Shown: piece after piece, positions 11,996 to 22,793 of the stretch
Layout of the letters: every line of letters begins with the position of its first letter
How positions within the stretch are numbered: position 1 is the first letter of the stretch
Assembly: GCA_029204225.1 (NCBI GenBank)
Contig: CM055111.1
Location: 9,108,188 to 9,172,187, forward strand
Direction of reading: 5' to 3'
Length of the DNA stretch: 64,000 bases
DNA from: Diphasiastrum complanatum
Taxonomy: Eukaryota; Streptophyta; Lycopodiopsida; Lycopodiales; Lycopodiaceae
Made by a program: the position numbers and the translations under genes
Notes under the pieces: generated by a model
The model's database searches: none
What the model was told of the DNA's origin: nothing
What the model saw: only the letters and a program-made list of their open reading frames with translations

Positions 11996-12536
11996 GCCAT
12001 GTAGGAGAAAGAAAAATAACTATAAAGTAATTATAACATCATTTTCTAACTTCTTTACGCATATGCCTGCACTACTTTCCATGTAAATGAATGCACCTTA
12101 GTTTAGTTACATCAAACTTCATTGGTGTTTAACCACAGTTAAAATAGAATTTTTCAAAATGCTGAAATATTCCCTCCCAATAGTTGGAAACACTCAAAAA
12201 TTTGAATTAGGAGTGACATTTTTGAAAAAAGCCTACGCCATCTCTATCTCCAGTAGAGTCGTTAGCGCCATCTCCAGCTTTGTTATTGTCATTGTGTTGT
12301 TTATTACTATACTACTGTACTAATGACAAAGCTTTATCATCTTCATGTGGATCTATCACCAGAATATGCTTCGCTCAGGACGAGAAATTCAAAGTAACCC
12401 AAATTGTCAACTTCTGATATGGTCCGATACAGTAAAGTCAGCTAATAATCTATATGTATCATGGTGAAAATGGTCTTTTGGGTTACTGTGAGAATTTGAT
12501 GCTCTATGGGAATGCACATTCAATGCAAAGAATACA
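11996..12536. other. AT-rich spacer
   Basis: No coding frame or repeat recognised. The left end of copy 1 of the multi-gene element should lie here or just to the left, but I found no terminal inverted repeat. Confidence 0.35.
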
Positions 12537-14950
12537 TTGTTTGGAAGAGGAATAAGGAAAATATCAAAGGAGTGCAAAGAAAAATCTACAAAGATGAAAA
12601 CTTGTTTGGATGAAAATGAGATGCTCAAGGAGGAGATCCAAAGGTTGAAATCTTCTTTGCATCATTATACAATTAGTAATGATGAGATAAAAATTGCATT
12701 TCAATCCATGCGTATCTCATATTTGTCTCTTGTTAAAGATATGGATGTGCTCAACAAAAAGGTCCGAAGCAACAAGAGGAAAAGACTGGTAAACAAGGAT
12801 ATATGTGATCTATCATCCATAGGAGGTCATAGAAAAGGCGAATCCGTGCATTCAAGTAAGTTATAGCTTATTTGGTACTGAAAATTGCTTGAGCTTTTTG
12901 ATTTATTCATAATCACTGATTTTGTTATTTATTCATTTATGCTTTCTGTTGATTTGCTTATTACATATTGTTGTGAATACTATGAGTGTCCTAATTTCTA
13001 CTGACATTTTCATGAACATTATATTTGCAATGCAGATCAGCATTGGTTGTTGAAGACCATTTGGCCGATAAGATTTCAATTGGAAATTCACTAGGCTCTA
13101 TCTTGACTTCTAAATCTATGAAATCAATGTTAAATAATAACAAAATGAAAAAGATTAAGGTTTCAGTTACTGATAGCATTATGGATTAAGTTGGAAAAAT
13201 ATTAGACACTACATTGCTTCAGGGGGCATGTGACTTTTCTAGCATCAGTAGAGAAGCATATGCAACAATGTTTAAGATGATAAAGGAGGCATTTGCACAG
13301 GTAAATATTAAAAAGTTTCCAATCCCACGACCATTTCATCTTTAAAAAAAAAAAGACATGTTAAACCATGGTATGCAAACAATAGTTGGTAATCCATCTC
13401 ATATCAATGAAGTATATTGCTCGAAAGGAGAAAGTCTAGCATATAACAATTCCAACAATTTATTTATTGACATTAATCAGTTATTAACATTCATCATAAT
13501 TTTTTATGGTATTACAAATGAGAATGTCAATAACAAGTTGATAGTTGTTCTCAAGTTAGATGAGTCTGAAATTATAAAAGGACAAAAAATGGAAAGAGTC
13601 AATCTCACGATCATGAATGGAGCACTTTCATATTCAAAAGACTCAAAAGGCCTCAATTTCAGTGTTAATCAGAAAATGATATTTGGTGGTTGGCAGCATT
13701 TCAGGTATAGCAGTTCCTTTGCATAATAAATAAGGATAATCATTTGAATATAGATTTCATATCTAAAATCTTCTCTGTGTTAATATTATGAGGCTAATCA
13801 CATTTTTGTATTCTCTTATAGGTGCTGAAAGAGAACCATAACATTTTCTCATGGATATTTAATAGAACATCATATCCGGCTACCATAAAAAATCACATGG
13901 AGGGAGTTCCACTCAATATTCCTGGAATTGGCACTTTCAACATTGAATGGCATTTAGCGGGAGATCTGAGGACATTAAAATGTATGTTCAATGTATCTCA
14001 TGGCGCTAACTCTAGACACCCTTGTTTGTACTGCACCTGTACTACCGATTCCTCTACGAAATGTTCATATCTGTACATTGCATGCGAAGGTGCATATTAT
14101 AGAAAAAATAATATATCTTCACATCTTGTTTATATCCTCTGCAAAAGAAGCTATTTCCAGATTAGAGGATGTGTTGTCCAAAGCAGGCTTACATAACGGC
14201 CACATTAAAATAAAAAGAGATGACAAGTTATCAGGTAAAACAGGAAATATTCCATGCAAGCTGAGCATTAGATGATCTAAAGCTCAAAGATTTTTATCAA
14301 ATTATTCTGGAAAACAACCTAAGGTTCAATACACGGTTTGGAAAGAAATTATTGCAGCAACTCAAGATTTCAAAGAAAAAGATTCTACTCGTATACACAA
14401 AGTAGAAGTTTGGAAAAAGTTAGACAACATGGTGAAATTCTTGAGAAAAGATAAATTTTCAAATACTGATGTTCAAATGATACAGAAAACAACCAATGAA
14501 TTTGTGGATGCAGTTCAGAGTGCATGGGGTGTTGATCTTATAACACATTATATAGTAAGATTTCAGTGTAACACTATTATCGACAAATATGTGCAATTAA
14601 TTTAGATACTTTTGGTACTGATTTATATTTTGTTTCTATGACATGCAACACATATTATGGCATTATGCGACATTCTTTGCAAGAAATAGTGGAAGTCTTA
14701 GCATATGGTCATCGCAAGGAATGGAAAAATCTCATTCGCAAGAGCGGCATTTCATAAAAGTACACAACATGGCGGGACTAGCACAAAAAACAGCTATATA
14801 CTGCAATTTTTTCAATGGTTTTACAGAAGAATCCAAATTCGTCATAATACAAAATCGACGGAAAATTTCAAAAAACATACAAATTTATACAAGTCAGTAG
14901 GCTATAGACACACAATAAAATTTTGTATATTTACAAAGTACAATTCAGCA
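12537..14950 (+). pseudogene. Gene T: transposase-like gene, decayed
   Basis: Exon-like blocks in order: 12,537-12,855, a basic coiled coil (LDENEMLKEEIQRLKSSLHH), ending at a donor GTAAGT; 13,036-13,300 after TTGCAATGCAG, with ISREAYATMFKMIKEAFAQ and one TAA; about 13,358-13,703, with VVLKLDESEIIKGQ; 13,822-14,115 after CTTATAG, with FNIEWHLAGDLRTLK and then RHPCLYCTC; and about 14,647-14,900, with SSQGMEKSH and QHGGTSTKNSYILQFFQWF. The GDLRTLK...GA...HPCLYC and QG(M/V)EK patterns remind me of large uncharacterised transposase-like proteins in animal genomes. That comparison is from memory only. Several frameshifts and stops make it non-functional. It is the likely mobility gene of the element. 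Confidence 0.5.
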
Positions 14951-14954
14951 GTAT

Positions 14955-16131
14955 CTAATCTGCTTCCGATATTTTTTCCAATGAAAGTTGCAACTTAGAA
15001 TCATGCAACAATTTTCTTCTTTCATATGGATCCAATAGCTCATAGTTTTCATGCTTACTCACATCAACGTAAGCAGCATACACTGCAAAATGAGATGATC
15101 TGAGCATGGAATTCACTGGTCCATATCCTAAAATTTTAACCGCAATAGTTTTCTTTACAAAAATTATTTTATGCACCTTATTAAAATTATGTCCTCCAAA
15201 AAAATGAGACAGTGCCTTGATTGCCATAATCATAGTTTCACCATGTTGATGAAATTTTGAATGGCCAACACTTATCTCATTATTCTTGAAGGACTTTAGA
15301 TAGTGCCCGAGTGCATGGTCTCTTGAAAATTCTCCCGCAGAAGAGGCCCTCCTCGATGAATTGTGAAATCATCAAGGAAAATTGTTTCCTGAAATGATAA
15401 AAAACAAGGTAAGCTCCAGTATATAATCTGACATAACAAATCTACTAGTACTTGATAAGAGACAAAAACTTACGCATTCGTCTTTGTCTTCTCTGATTAC
15501 TGTCTCTGGAAACCAAGTTGACTTTGGATTCTACGAAACTCCTCCTCAGAGGGTAGATCATCTTCTTTGTTGCGCATTTCCTCCACAACCATTTTCAAGC
15601 AATCTTTCCCTGAATAAAACTTATCATTATGTACATCGTCAACACCAGGGAGAAGATCATCAGCATCAAATTCAATTATATTCGAAAATTCATTAAGCTC
15701 TTTGCTCAAAATGCAAAGAGTCTCAGCTTCAGTGAAGTCAAAAAGATCCGATATATCCGATATTATCAAAAAGGACTTATTGTTTATAATATAAGTAGGC
15801 AAAGTGATCAAAGATTTATTAGAAGAAGAAAGGGTAGTGGGTTTTCTAGGGCCTATAAAAGTAGCCCTATTTCGAACAGGATCAAAATCAGAACAATCAT
15901 CTAAATGGACACCCGTGTCAATTAAAAAAGTATCTATATCTACAATCTTTGACTTTTCAGACTTTGTACCACTAGAAGAAGCTGCTTCAGAAGTGGAGGG
16001 CACAGAGTCTGAATTGTCAAAAATATTTAAAAAAAGAAAAAAAACAAAAATAGACTGAAAATCAACAAATCTACATTTTTTGTTATGAATTGGGCACTCA
16101 TCTACAGACTTAAAATCATTATGTAACATTG
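14955..16131 (-). pseudogene. Gene X, unknown protein
   Basis: Minus-strand gene with at least two exons. The first (16,131 to about 15,475) starts at MLHNDF and carries an acidic, Ser-rich region (SVPSTSEAASSSGTKSEKSK), then FSNIIEFDADDLLPGVDDVH, and probably ends at a donor GTAAGT. The second begins after TTTATCATTTCAG near 15,390 (ETIFLDDFTIHRGG) and continues in a shifted frame with GHYLKSFKNNEISVGHSKF and AIKALSHFFGGHNFNKVHKI to a TAG at 14,955-14,957. I recognise no domain. The frame is open further upstream to 16,261, but that part overlaps the CACGTG cluster and is probably untranslated. It is convergent with gene T and divergent from H3-Ulp1. Confidence 0.5.
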
Positions 16132-16420
16132 CACGTGTGGAGGACTGGCGAAGGAACACGTGTCGACTTATGATTAGCCAAATTAAATGTGTCGTACCTA
16201 GTATGATTGATCTGACATCTGTCACGTGCGAGAATGACATGCGTCGATTAGGGATTCGCACACGTGTCTCAGCCCACGTGGCCTCATAATTGGCTCACCA
16301 TTGTCCGTACGGACATTCCACGTAATCTAATCATTTGACGACACATGTCTCGGTCATCTTTTCACACGTGCAAAAATTTCGTATATATAAGTCCTTGGAA
16401 TTTTTATTTTTTCTATAAAA
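16132..16420. promoter_or_regulatory. Bidirectional promoter with six G-boxes
   Basis: The spacer between divergent genes X and H3-Ulp1 holds six CACGTG palindromes, at 16,132, 16,157, 16,223, 16,261, 16,275 and 16,365, within 240 bp. CACGTG is the plant G-box, bound by bZIP and bHLH factors. A plus-strand TATA box (TATATATAA, 16,382-16,390) would place transcription start near 16,415, leaving a ~280-nt leader before the H3 ATG. The leader has two similar segments around AAGCGCGCTCTTTCATC and AAGCGCCCTTTCATC. Confidence 0.65.
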
Positions 16421-16696
16421 TTTTTGTTTTTAGCTCCCGATATCGCTCTAAAGCGCGCTCTTTCATCTTTCAAGCTTTTGTCCTCTCACAGTGCGCTCGA
16501 GTCCGATACCGCCTGCTGTGCAATATCGCTTTTGAGCACTCATCTCTTTTCTACAAATAATCTCTGTAGATCTTGCGTTCGAAACCGATATTTAGTACTG
16601 GTATCGATCTCAAGCGCCCTTTCATCGCAAATTTTTTTGTTTTGATCCAGTTTTGTTTTGTTCAAACTTTTTTTTGTTAATTTTTTTCTTCCGAGA

Positions 16697-17017
16697 ATGA
16701 TGGCCAAGACCAAATCCACCGCCCGTGCCATCACTACTGTACAGCCATCCCATTCTCGTGGTCCTCCTGGTACTAGCCATAGGCGTGGCAAGAAGCAGGT
16801 CTGGCTGAGGAAGATCAGAAAACTCTAGAGATCAACTGAATTGTTGATCCCTAGAACTCCTTTCGGCTGATCTGTACGGAATGTCACTCTGTCACTTGGG
16901 TTGGATGTTCGTTTTGTCGTGACAGCCATGCAAGCCTTGTAGGGTGCTATAGAAGATTTTTTGTCCCAGTTTTTTGAGGATACTTGTCTTTTGACAGTGC
17001 ATGTTAAGCGTATCACC
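16697..17017 (+). pseudogene. Histone H3-like domain of H3-Ulp1 gene (5' part)
   Basis: The frame starts at a double ATG and gives AKTKSTARA (histone H3 tail: ARTKQTARK), a short Ser/Pro/Gly tail with HRRGKK, then the histone fold: LRKIRKL.RSTELLI, PFG..VRNV, LDVRF, a helix 2 block and FEDTCLLTVHVKRIT, ending at 17,017. Element A interrupts it there; the fold resumes as IMPKDFVILKRI at 23,454. In-frame stops stand at 16,826 (TAG), 16,868 (TGA) and 16,940 (TAG), where H3 has Gln, Arg and Gln. Loop 1 has the length of canonical H3, and the tail is about a dozen residues shorter. The Lys4 position is kept; the Lys9 position is Ala. The frame runs on into the protease at 23,778. The stops and the insertion make this copy inactive. 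Confidence 0.85.
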
Positions 17018-17672
17018 TGTGAAAAATACAGATCCTAAGTGGATCTAAACTCCAAGATCATTGGCTTGAATGCTTGCACTCCAAACTACATAAGCTAGAA
17101 ATTGGCAACACATTCTATGCTACCTAGAATGCAAAGAACTTGATCAAAAAGCATTTATCACAAATGGAAACTTCCATAAACATCAAGTGCGGCCCAAAAT
17201 AGCATTATACAGTCCATAATACATCAGCCTATCACTTTTGGAAAGCACCTAAGATCATACACAATAGCTTGAAGACAATACACACAACAATGCTCTCAAT
17301 GGAGGAAGAAACAATGACAATGATCTATTGATCTCAATGAAGCATACAAAAGGTTTCTCCAACCTGTTCTCCACGACTTCCCTACTATTTATGGATGAGG
17401 AAGATGACTCTCTCTCCTCTCTCTAGAAGGTACTTGACCCTAGATATTTCCTATATAGGAAAAATAGCTAAAAATGGCTTATATGACCAAAATACATCAA
17501 AATGGTCTCATTTTGAAGGGTATGAAGTTTGACACTTCATCATACTGAAAAAATACAGTAAATAAAAACATTGTGGCCTGGTTCACACATGTGAAACTCC
17601 AGAACCAAAACTATTTACAATTTTAGCCAATTTAGGCCTCAAACTAGCTAGGAAATGTTGACAATTTTCACA
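17018..17672 (-). repeat. 3' LTR of copia A
   Basis: 655 bp, starting TGTGAAAAATACAG and ending TTTTCACA on the plus strand. It differs from the right LTR at only about four bases. Confidence 0.95.
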
Positions 17673-17683
17673 CTCCCTCTTCA
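17673..17683 (-). other. Polypurine tract of copia A
   Basis: Minus-strand GAAGAGGGAG lies directly before the 3' LTR, where plus-strand DNA synthesis would be primed. Confidence 0.8.
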
Positions 17684-17796
17684 ACATTGGATGCTAGTTT
17701 CAACATAGTCTTTGAGCACATTCCAAGATTAGATCTATGCATTAAATATAAGTCCTTTCCCAATGGTTTGGTGAAGATATCAGCCACACACTCCTT

Positions 17797-20700
17797 TTAA
17801 GAGACATGTTGAAGCTCCACCTCTTTGGCAATGACTTGATCTCTCACAAAATGGTGAGCAATCTCAATGTGCTTGCTCCTTGCATGAAAAACAGGATTGC
17901 TTGCCAAGCTTTGGGCTGAAAGGTTATCACAAAGTATGATTGGAGTCTTCTCTGGTTCCAGCAAGTGAAGATCCAATAACATCCTCTTGATCCAAAGAAT
18001 CTCCTTGGTGCATGTTGTTAATGCCTTGTACTCGGCTTCGGTGGAAGATAGAGAGATAGTTGGTTGCTTCTTTGATAGCCATGAGACCACTCCATCTCCA
18101 AGATAGATTGCAAAGGCACTTGTTGACTTCCTATCCATTTGATCACCTGCAAAATCTGAATCTGAAAATCCACAAAGGTTAGGTGTAGTACCTCCATACA
18201 AGATGCCAAAATCTCTAGATCCCGAGATGTATCTAAGTACTCTCTTTCCTAGCTTCCAATGAGCCTCACTAGGATCTTGCATAAATTGACTTAGTTTACC
18301 AACCACAAAGCTTAGATCAGGTCTTGTGATGGTTAACCATATAAGAGATCCTATTAGCTTTCTATAGAGAGTAATGTCCTTGAAGGATCTTTCATTACTT
18401 CTTGTAGTTAGCTTTACATTTGATTCCATAGGAGTAGAAACAACTTTACAATCTTCCATATGAAACCTTTTTAGAATAGAGTTAACATACTTTTCTTGAC
18501 ATATGAATGTAGATTTAGAAGTTCTAATAATCTCTATTCCGAAGATATAATGAAGTTTACCAAGATCTTGAATTTCAAACTCTCTTTTGAGTGCCATCTT
18601 GATTTCATCTATATCTAGATTGTTACCACCACTTAAGATAATGTCATCAACATAGATCAAAAGTAAAGTGATATCATTTTCATTCAATCTAAAGTAGAGA
18701 GAATGATCATACTCACTCATAACAAAGTTTTGAGAAAGTAAGAAGGAATTGAGCTTAGCATACCAACTCCTTGGTGCTTGCTTTAGCCCATACAAACTCT
18801 TTTGGAGATAGCACACATGATTAGGCTCATCATGTGAAACATAGCCCTCGGGTTGCTCCATGTAAATATCTTCTTCAAGATCACCATTCAAGAAGGCATT
18901 AGTAACATCCATTTGCCACATATCCCAATCATAAAGAGTTGCAAGAGAGATTAGGATTCGAATAGTTACCATCTTTGCCACGGGTGCAAAGGTCTCATCA
19001 TAGTCAATACCATATTCTTGAGCATACCCCTTTGCCACCAACCTTGCCTTGTACTTGTTGATTGATCCATCTTGATTTGTCTTGATCTTGAAGATCCACT
19101 TACAGCCAATTGCCTTCTTGTCCTTTGGAAGCTTTACCAACCTCCATGTGTTGCTTTTGATGAGTGCTTGATGCTCATGATCCATGGCTTGGATCCATTC
19201 CTTCTTTTGAATTGCTTCACCTACACAAGTTGGTTCATCAAAAGAGGTAAGAAAAGCAAAGTTAGAGTTGTCCACCACTTGCTTTCCTTTTTCATCATAG
19301 GTTAGCCTTGATGGCTTAGCCCTTTGCCTTTGAGTCTTCCTTGAAGTTTGCTTTGGAGTGGCATCTCCATCTTCATCCAAGACATCTTGCACATCATGAT
19401 GATTAGTAGGCACATCAACATCAACATCAACAACATTGGAAACATTCTCTTCATGAAAGATGACATCCCTACTTATGACAACTTTCTTTGTAGAAGGAAT
19501 GTACACTTTGTAAGCCTTGCTTACTTCACTATAGCCAACAAACACACCCTTCTTTGATGAAGGATCTTCTTTAGTTCTATCATCAAGTGTGATATTGACA
19601 AAACATGTACATCCAAAGATCCTACAATGCTTGACACTCGGCCTTCTACCATAAAGAACCTCATGAGGAGTTTTACCATCCAAGGAAGCACTTGTCCATC
19701 TATTACATAGATAGTTAGCACATGCTAAAGCTTCCCCCCAAAAAGACTTAGCAAGATTAGCATGTAGTCTCATTGCCTTGGCACATTCACAAAGGGTTCT
19801 ATTCTTCCTCTCGGCCACTCCATTCTGTTGTGGAGTCCTAGGACTAGACATCTCCCTCTTAATCCCATGTGCTATACAAAAGTCTTTGAACCTATTTGAG
19901 GTGTATTCCCCTCCATTATCAGATCTTAAGCATTTGATCTTTGTATTGAATTGGTTTTCCATTTCATTCTTGAACTTGACAAATGCAGCAAACACTTCAT
20001 CCTTACTTTTAAGAAGATAGATCCAAGTATACCTACTAAAGTCATCAATGAAAGTTGCATACATCTTTGCCCCACCATTGCTAGTTGTACTAGAAGAATG
20101 AATATCAGAGTGCACAAGTTGAAAAGCTTCTTTAGATCTAGAAGTAGATCTAGAATAAGCAAGTCTATGAGATTTGGACAAGGCACAATGTTCACAAACA
20201 CTATTATTTGCAACAAGACTTTTAGGGAGACCAAGAACAAGCTCTTTCTTTGCCATTACCTCCAAAGATTTGAAGTTGGGATGGCCCAACCTCTTGTGCC
20301 AAACTTCTTGGTTTGTCAATTGCTCCCTAGCCATACATCCTTCATGATTAGAGATCACACATGCATCAAGCTTGAAAAGTTTACCATGCCTCCTACCTTG
20401 AGCAATCAAGGATCCACATTTACTTATCAAACATGCATCTCCAATGAACTCCACATCAAGTCCTTTGTCAATCATTTGACTTACACTAAGCAAATTCTTA
20501 GTGATTGAAGGAATGTACAAAACATTTTCAAGATTTGCTTTCCTATTTGTTGAAAGGGAAATAGGAATAGTGCCTATGCCTTTGATGTCACATTGACCAT
20601 CATTTGCAGTGTAGATGATGTTACCTTCTCCCTCATAAGACAATAAGGATGTAAAGTATTCCTTATGTCTTGTCATGTGAGATGAGGCTCCACTATCAAT

Positions 20701-21621
20701 CCACCAAGGATCATTATCATCTATGTTGGCTAACAAACTTGAAGTCATAACAAGTGATTCACATGTGTTATGTTCTTCCTCATCTATTGTAAGATTTCCT
20801 TGCCTCTCTCCTTGCTCTCTTTTCTTCTTATAACATTCATTTGCAAAATGACCTTTTATCCCACAATAAAAGCACTTGAACTTTGACTTATTGTTCTTAG
20901 TAGAAGAGTAAGAGGAAGAGTGATCATCATGATCAAAGTTACCACCTTTGGACCATTTCCCTTTGCCTTTACCTTTGCCCTTGAATTTGCCTTTTGTGAA
21001 GAAAGCCTCTTCACCTCCACCTTGCAAGGATGCACCATCAAGCTTTGATTGCAACCTATGTTCTTCAGCCAATAAGATTTCTTGCAAGTCAACCACACTT
21101 GGCAAGACTCTTTGAATGGCAAAACTTTGCACAAGGTTAGCATGTTCATTTAGCAAACCATTCAACATAACTTGGACTATTTCACCATCTTTTATGTTCT
21201 CATCAATGCATGCTAAATCATCACTTAGGGACTTAACTCTCAAGATAAATGCATGAGCACTTTCACCCTCTCTTTGCCTACTAGAAAATATTTGTCTCCT
21301 TAGGGTCAATACCCTAGATGTGGACTTTGATTCAAAGAGCTTCTTTAAGGCATTCCATGCCTCACTTGCACTTTGACACTTTCCAACTTCCTTGAGAAGT
21401 TCATTTGTAACATTCATTTTAATGATATGAAGAGCCCTTTTGGCCTTCTTATCAAACCTTTGTTGCTCTTGAAGTGTGAGAGGTCTCTCTTCAATTTCTG
21501 CAACTATGTCCATGAGTTCATTCAACTCAAGTAAGGACTCCATCCTCACTTTCCAAGTAGAGTAGTTTGATGAACTCAACCTTTCACTAGACTCTAGCAT
21601 GATCCCACCATTGGAAGCCAT
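17797..21621 (-). CDS. Copia A Gag-Pol polyprotein
   Basis: 1,274 residues in one frame. Domains in order: Gag (UBN2-like, residues ~10-195); Lys/Gly-rich linker; zinc knuckle CFYCGIKGHFANEC (250-263); aspartic protease WWIDSGASSHMT (~306-317); pre-integrase WHKRLGHPNF with CEHC; integrase with VHSDIHS, LRSDNGGEY and QQNGVAERKN supplying the D,D,E residues; reverse transcriptase with CKWIFKIK, MDVTNAFLNGDLEE and YVDDIILSG; and RNase H with SSTEAEYKALT. The frame stops at TAA 17,797-17,799, after ELQHVS. The usual copia end (ADIFTKPL) follows in the same frame just beyond it. One nonsense change therefore cut off ~30 residues, or the element ends slightly short. Otherwise it looks complete. 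The gag resembles that of element D. Confidence 0.95.
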   Translation of the reverse strand: MASNGGIMLESSERLSSSNYSTWKVRMESLLELNELMDIVAEIEERPLTLQEQQRFDKKAKRALHIIKMNVTNELLKEVGKCQSASEAWNALKKLFESKSTSRVLTLRRQIFSSRQREGESAHAFILRVKSLSDDLACIDENIKDGEIVQVMLNGLLNEHANLVQSFAIQRVLPSVVDLQEILLAEEHRLQSKLDGASLQGGGEEAFFTKGKFKGKGKGKGKWSKGGNFDHDDHSSSYSSTKNNKSKFKCFYCGIKGHFANECYKKKREQGERQGNLTIDEEEHNTCESLVMTSSLLANIDDNDPWWIDSGASSHMTRHKEYFTSLLSYEGEGNIIYTANDGQCDIKGIGTIPISLSTNRKANLENVLYIPSITKNLLSVSQMIDKGLDVEFIGDACLISKCGSLIAQGRRHGKLFKLDACVISNHEGCMAREQLTNQEVWHKRLGHPNFKSLEVMAKKELVLGLPKSLVANNSVCEHCALSKSHRLAYSRSTSRSKEAFQLVHSDIHSSSTTSNGGAKMYATFIDDFSRYTWIYLLKSKDEVFAAFVKFKNEMENQFNTKIKCLRSDNGGEYTSNRFKDFCIAHGIKREMSSPRTPQQNGVAERKNRTLCECAKAMRLHANLAKSFWGEALACANYLCNRWTSASLDGKTPHEVLYGRRPSVKHCRIFGCTCFVNITLDDRTKEDPSSKKGVFVGYSEVSKAYKVYIPSTKKVVISRDVIFHEENVSNVVDVDVDVPTNHHDVQDVLDEDGDATPKQTSRKTQRQRAKPSRLTYDEKGKQVVDNSNFAFLTSFDEPTCVGEAIQKKEWIQAMDHEHQALIKSNTWRLVKLPKDKKAIGCKWIFKIKTNQDGSINKYKARLVAKGYAQEYGIDYDETFAPVAKMVTIRILISLATLYDWDMWQMDVTNAFLNGDLEEDIYMEQPEGYVSHDEPNHVCYLQKSLYGLKQAPRSWYAKLNSFLLSQNFVMSEYDHSLYFRLNENDITLLLIYVDDIILSGGNNLDIDEIKMALKREFEIQDLGKLHYIFGIEIIRTSKSTFICQEKYVNSILKRFHMEDCKVVSTPMESNVKLTTRSNERSFKDITLYRKLIGSLIWLTITRPDLSFVVGKLSQFMQDPSEAHWKLGKRVLRYISGSRDFGILYGGTTPNLCGFSDSDFAGDQMDRKSTSAFAIYLGDGVVSWLSKKQPTISLSSTEAEYKALTTCTKEILWIKRMLLDLHLLEPEKTPIILCDNLSAQSLASNPVFHARSKHIEIAHHFVRDQVIAKEVELQHVS

Positions 21622-22780
21622 GATTCTAATGTTTCTTCAACTTTTAGGTTCTGTCCTAAAGCACTTAGCACTCACTTTTCTCTCAACAAATGATAGATAA
21701 AGAGATCTATGAAGATTTAGGACCCTAAAACACTTCTATCTTGAACCTAGATGGTTTCCAAGCATAGAAAGGAAGATTGAAACACATGCAACACTTTGCA
21801 CACACTAAGAATGGATTACAAAATCAAACCAACCTGAACACACTCTTGCTTAAGCTCTCAAACTTTCCAGCAAGTGACCAAATCAAGTTATGGTGTGAAG
21901 AGTTACTTGCATTCTTAGAAAATACCCAAAACTAGGATGCCAAGATTACCTAGTAATGAACAAACTTGATCAACATATGATCAACACACTAAGATATTGA
22001 TTCAACCTGTAAAACCACATGTAAACCACACTTCTAAAAGTTTATAAACTCCAGCAAGTGATAAATACAAGATTTAGAGGTGAATGAATGAGCACACTTA
22101 GTGAATCACAAGACTAGCTTCACTATCTTGTCAAATCTTGGTGTTTAGATGTAGATCTAAGATCACTTCACATGAGAATGTTCCTCAACCTGTTAAGAAC
22201 CTGAAAACACACTTGCATAATGGTTAACACCTTCCAGCAAATGCTCCAATCAAATTACATAAGGAGAGTTACTTACATGCTCAACAAAGTACACCAAAAT
22301 TTATGCCAAAATTGATGACAATCTTTACAATATGCTCTTCACAATGGAGCTTACAATATGTTCACCCAAAAAAGGGGATCTTTCATCCAAATGGGAGCTT
22401 TGCTCAGCCTTTAGGAGAATTACAACTCACTCAAAAGAGCATTTGTCATCCACTTAAGGAGAAGTTTCATCCACTTAAGGAGAGTGTTCATCCAAGAATG
22501 GAGATTGTCAACAATAGGATTGAAAAGAACATTGTTAGTATTGAATATGCACAAGCCTCACAATCACAAATGATTAGGTGTTATGATCTGATCCAAAATA
22601 GTTTCTTTTCAGCCTCTGATCTTCAATAGACCTGAAATATGCTTTTGATCCACAAGTTCAACTCACAAAACAAAGGTTAGTAAGATTTGATCAACAAAGC
22701 AATGCAAAATCATGCTAGAACTTGATCAAACATCCAAATATCACCAAAAATGGAATACTTACTGTAAATAGAAGCCAACC

Positions 22781-22793
22781 AGCTCTGATACCA
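22781..22793 (-). other. Primer binding site of copia A
   Basis: The minus strand reads TGGTATCAGAGCT directly after the 5' LTR. This complements the 3' end of plant initiator methionine tRNA, the usual primer of plant copia elements. Confidence 0.93.

Noticed and set aside
19951-20508. 185-residue plus-strand frame
   Set aside because: It is antisense to the integrase region of copia A and has no recognisable features.
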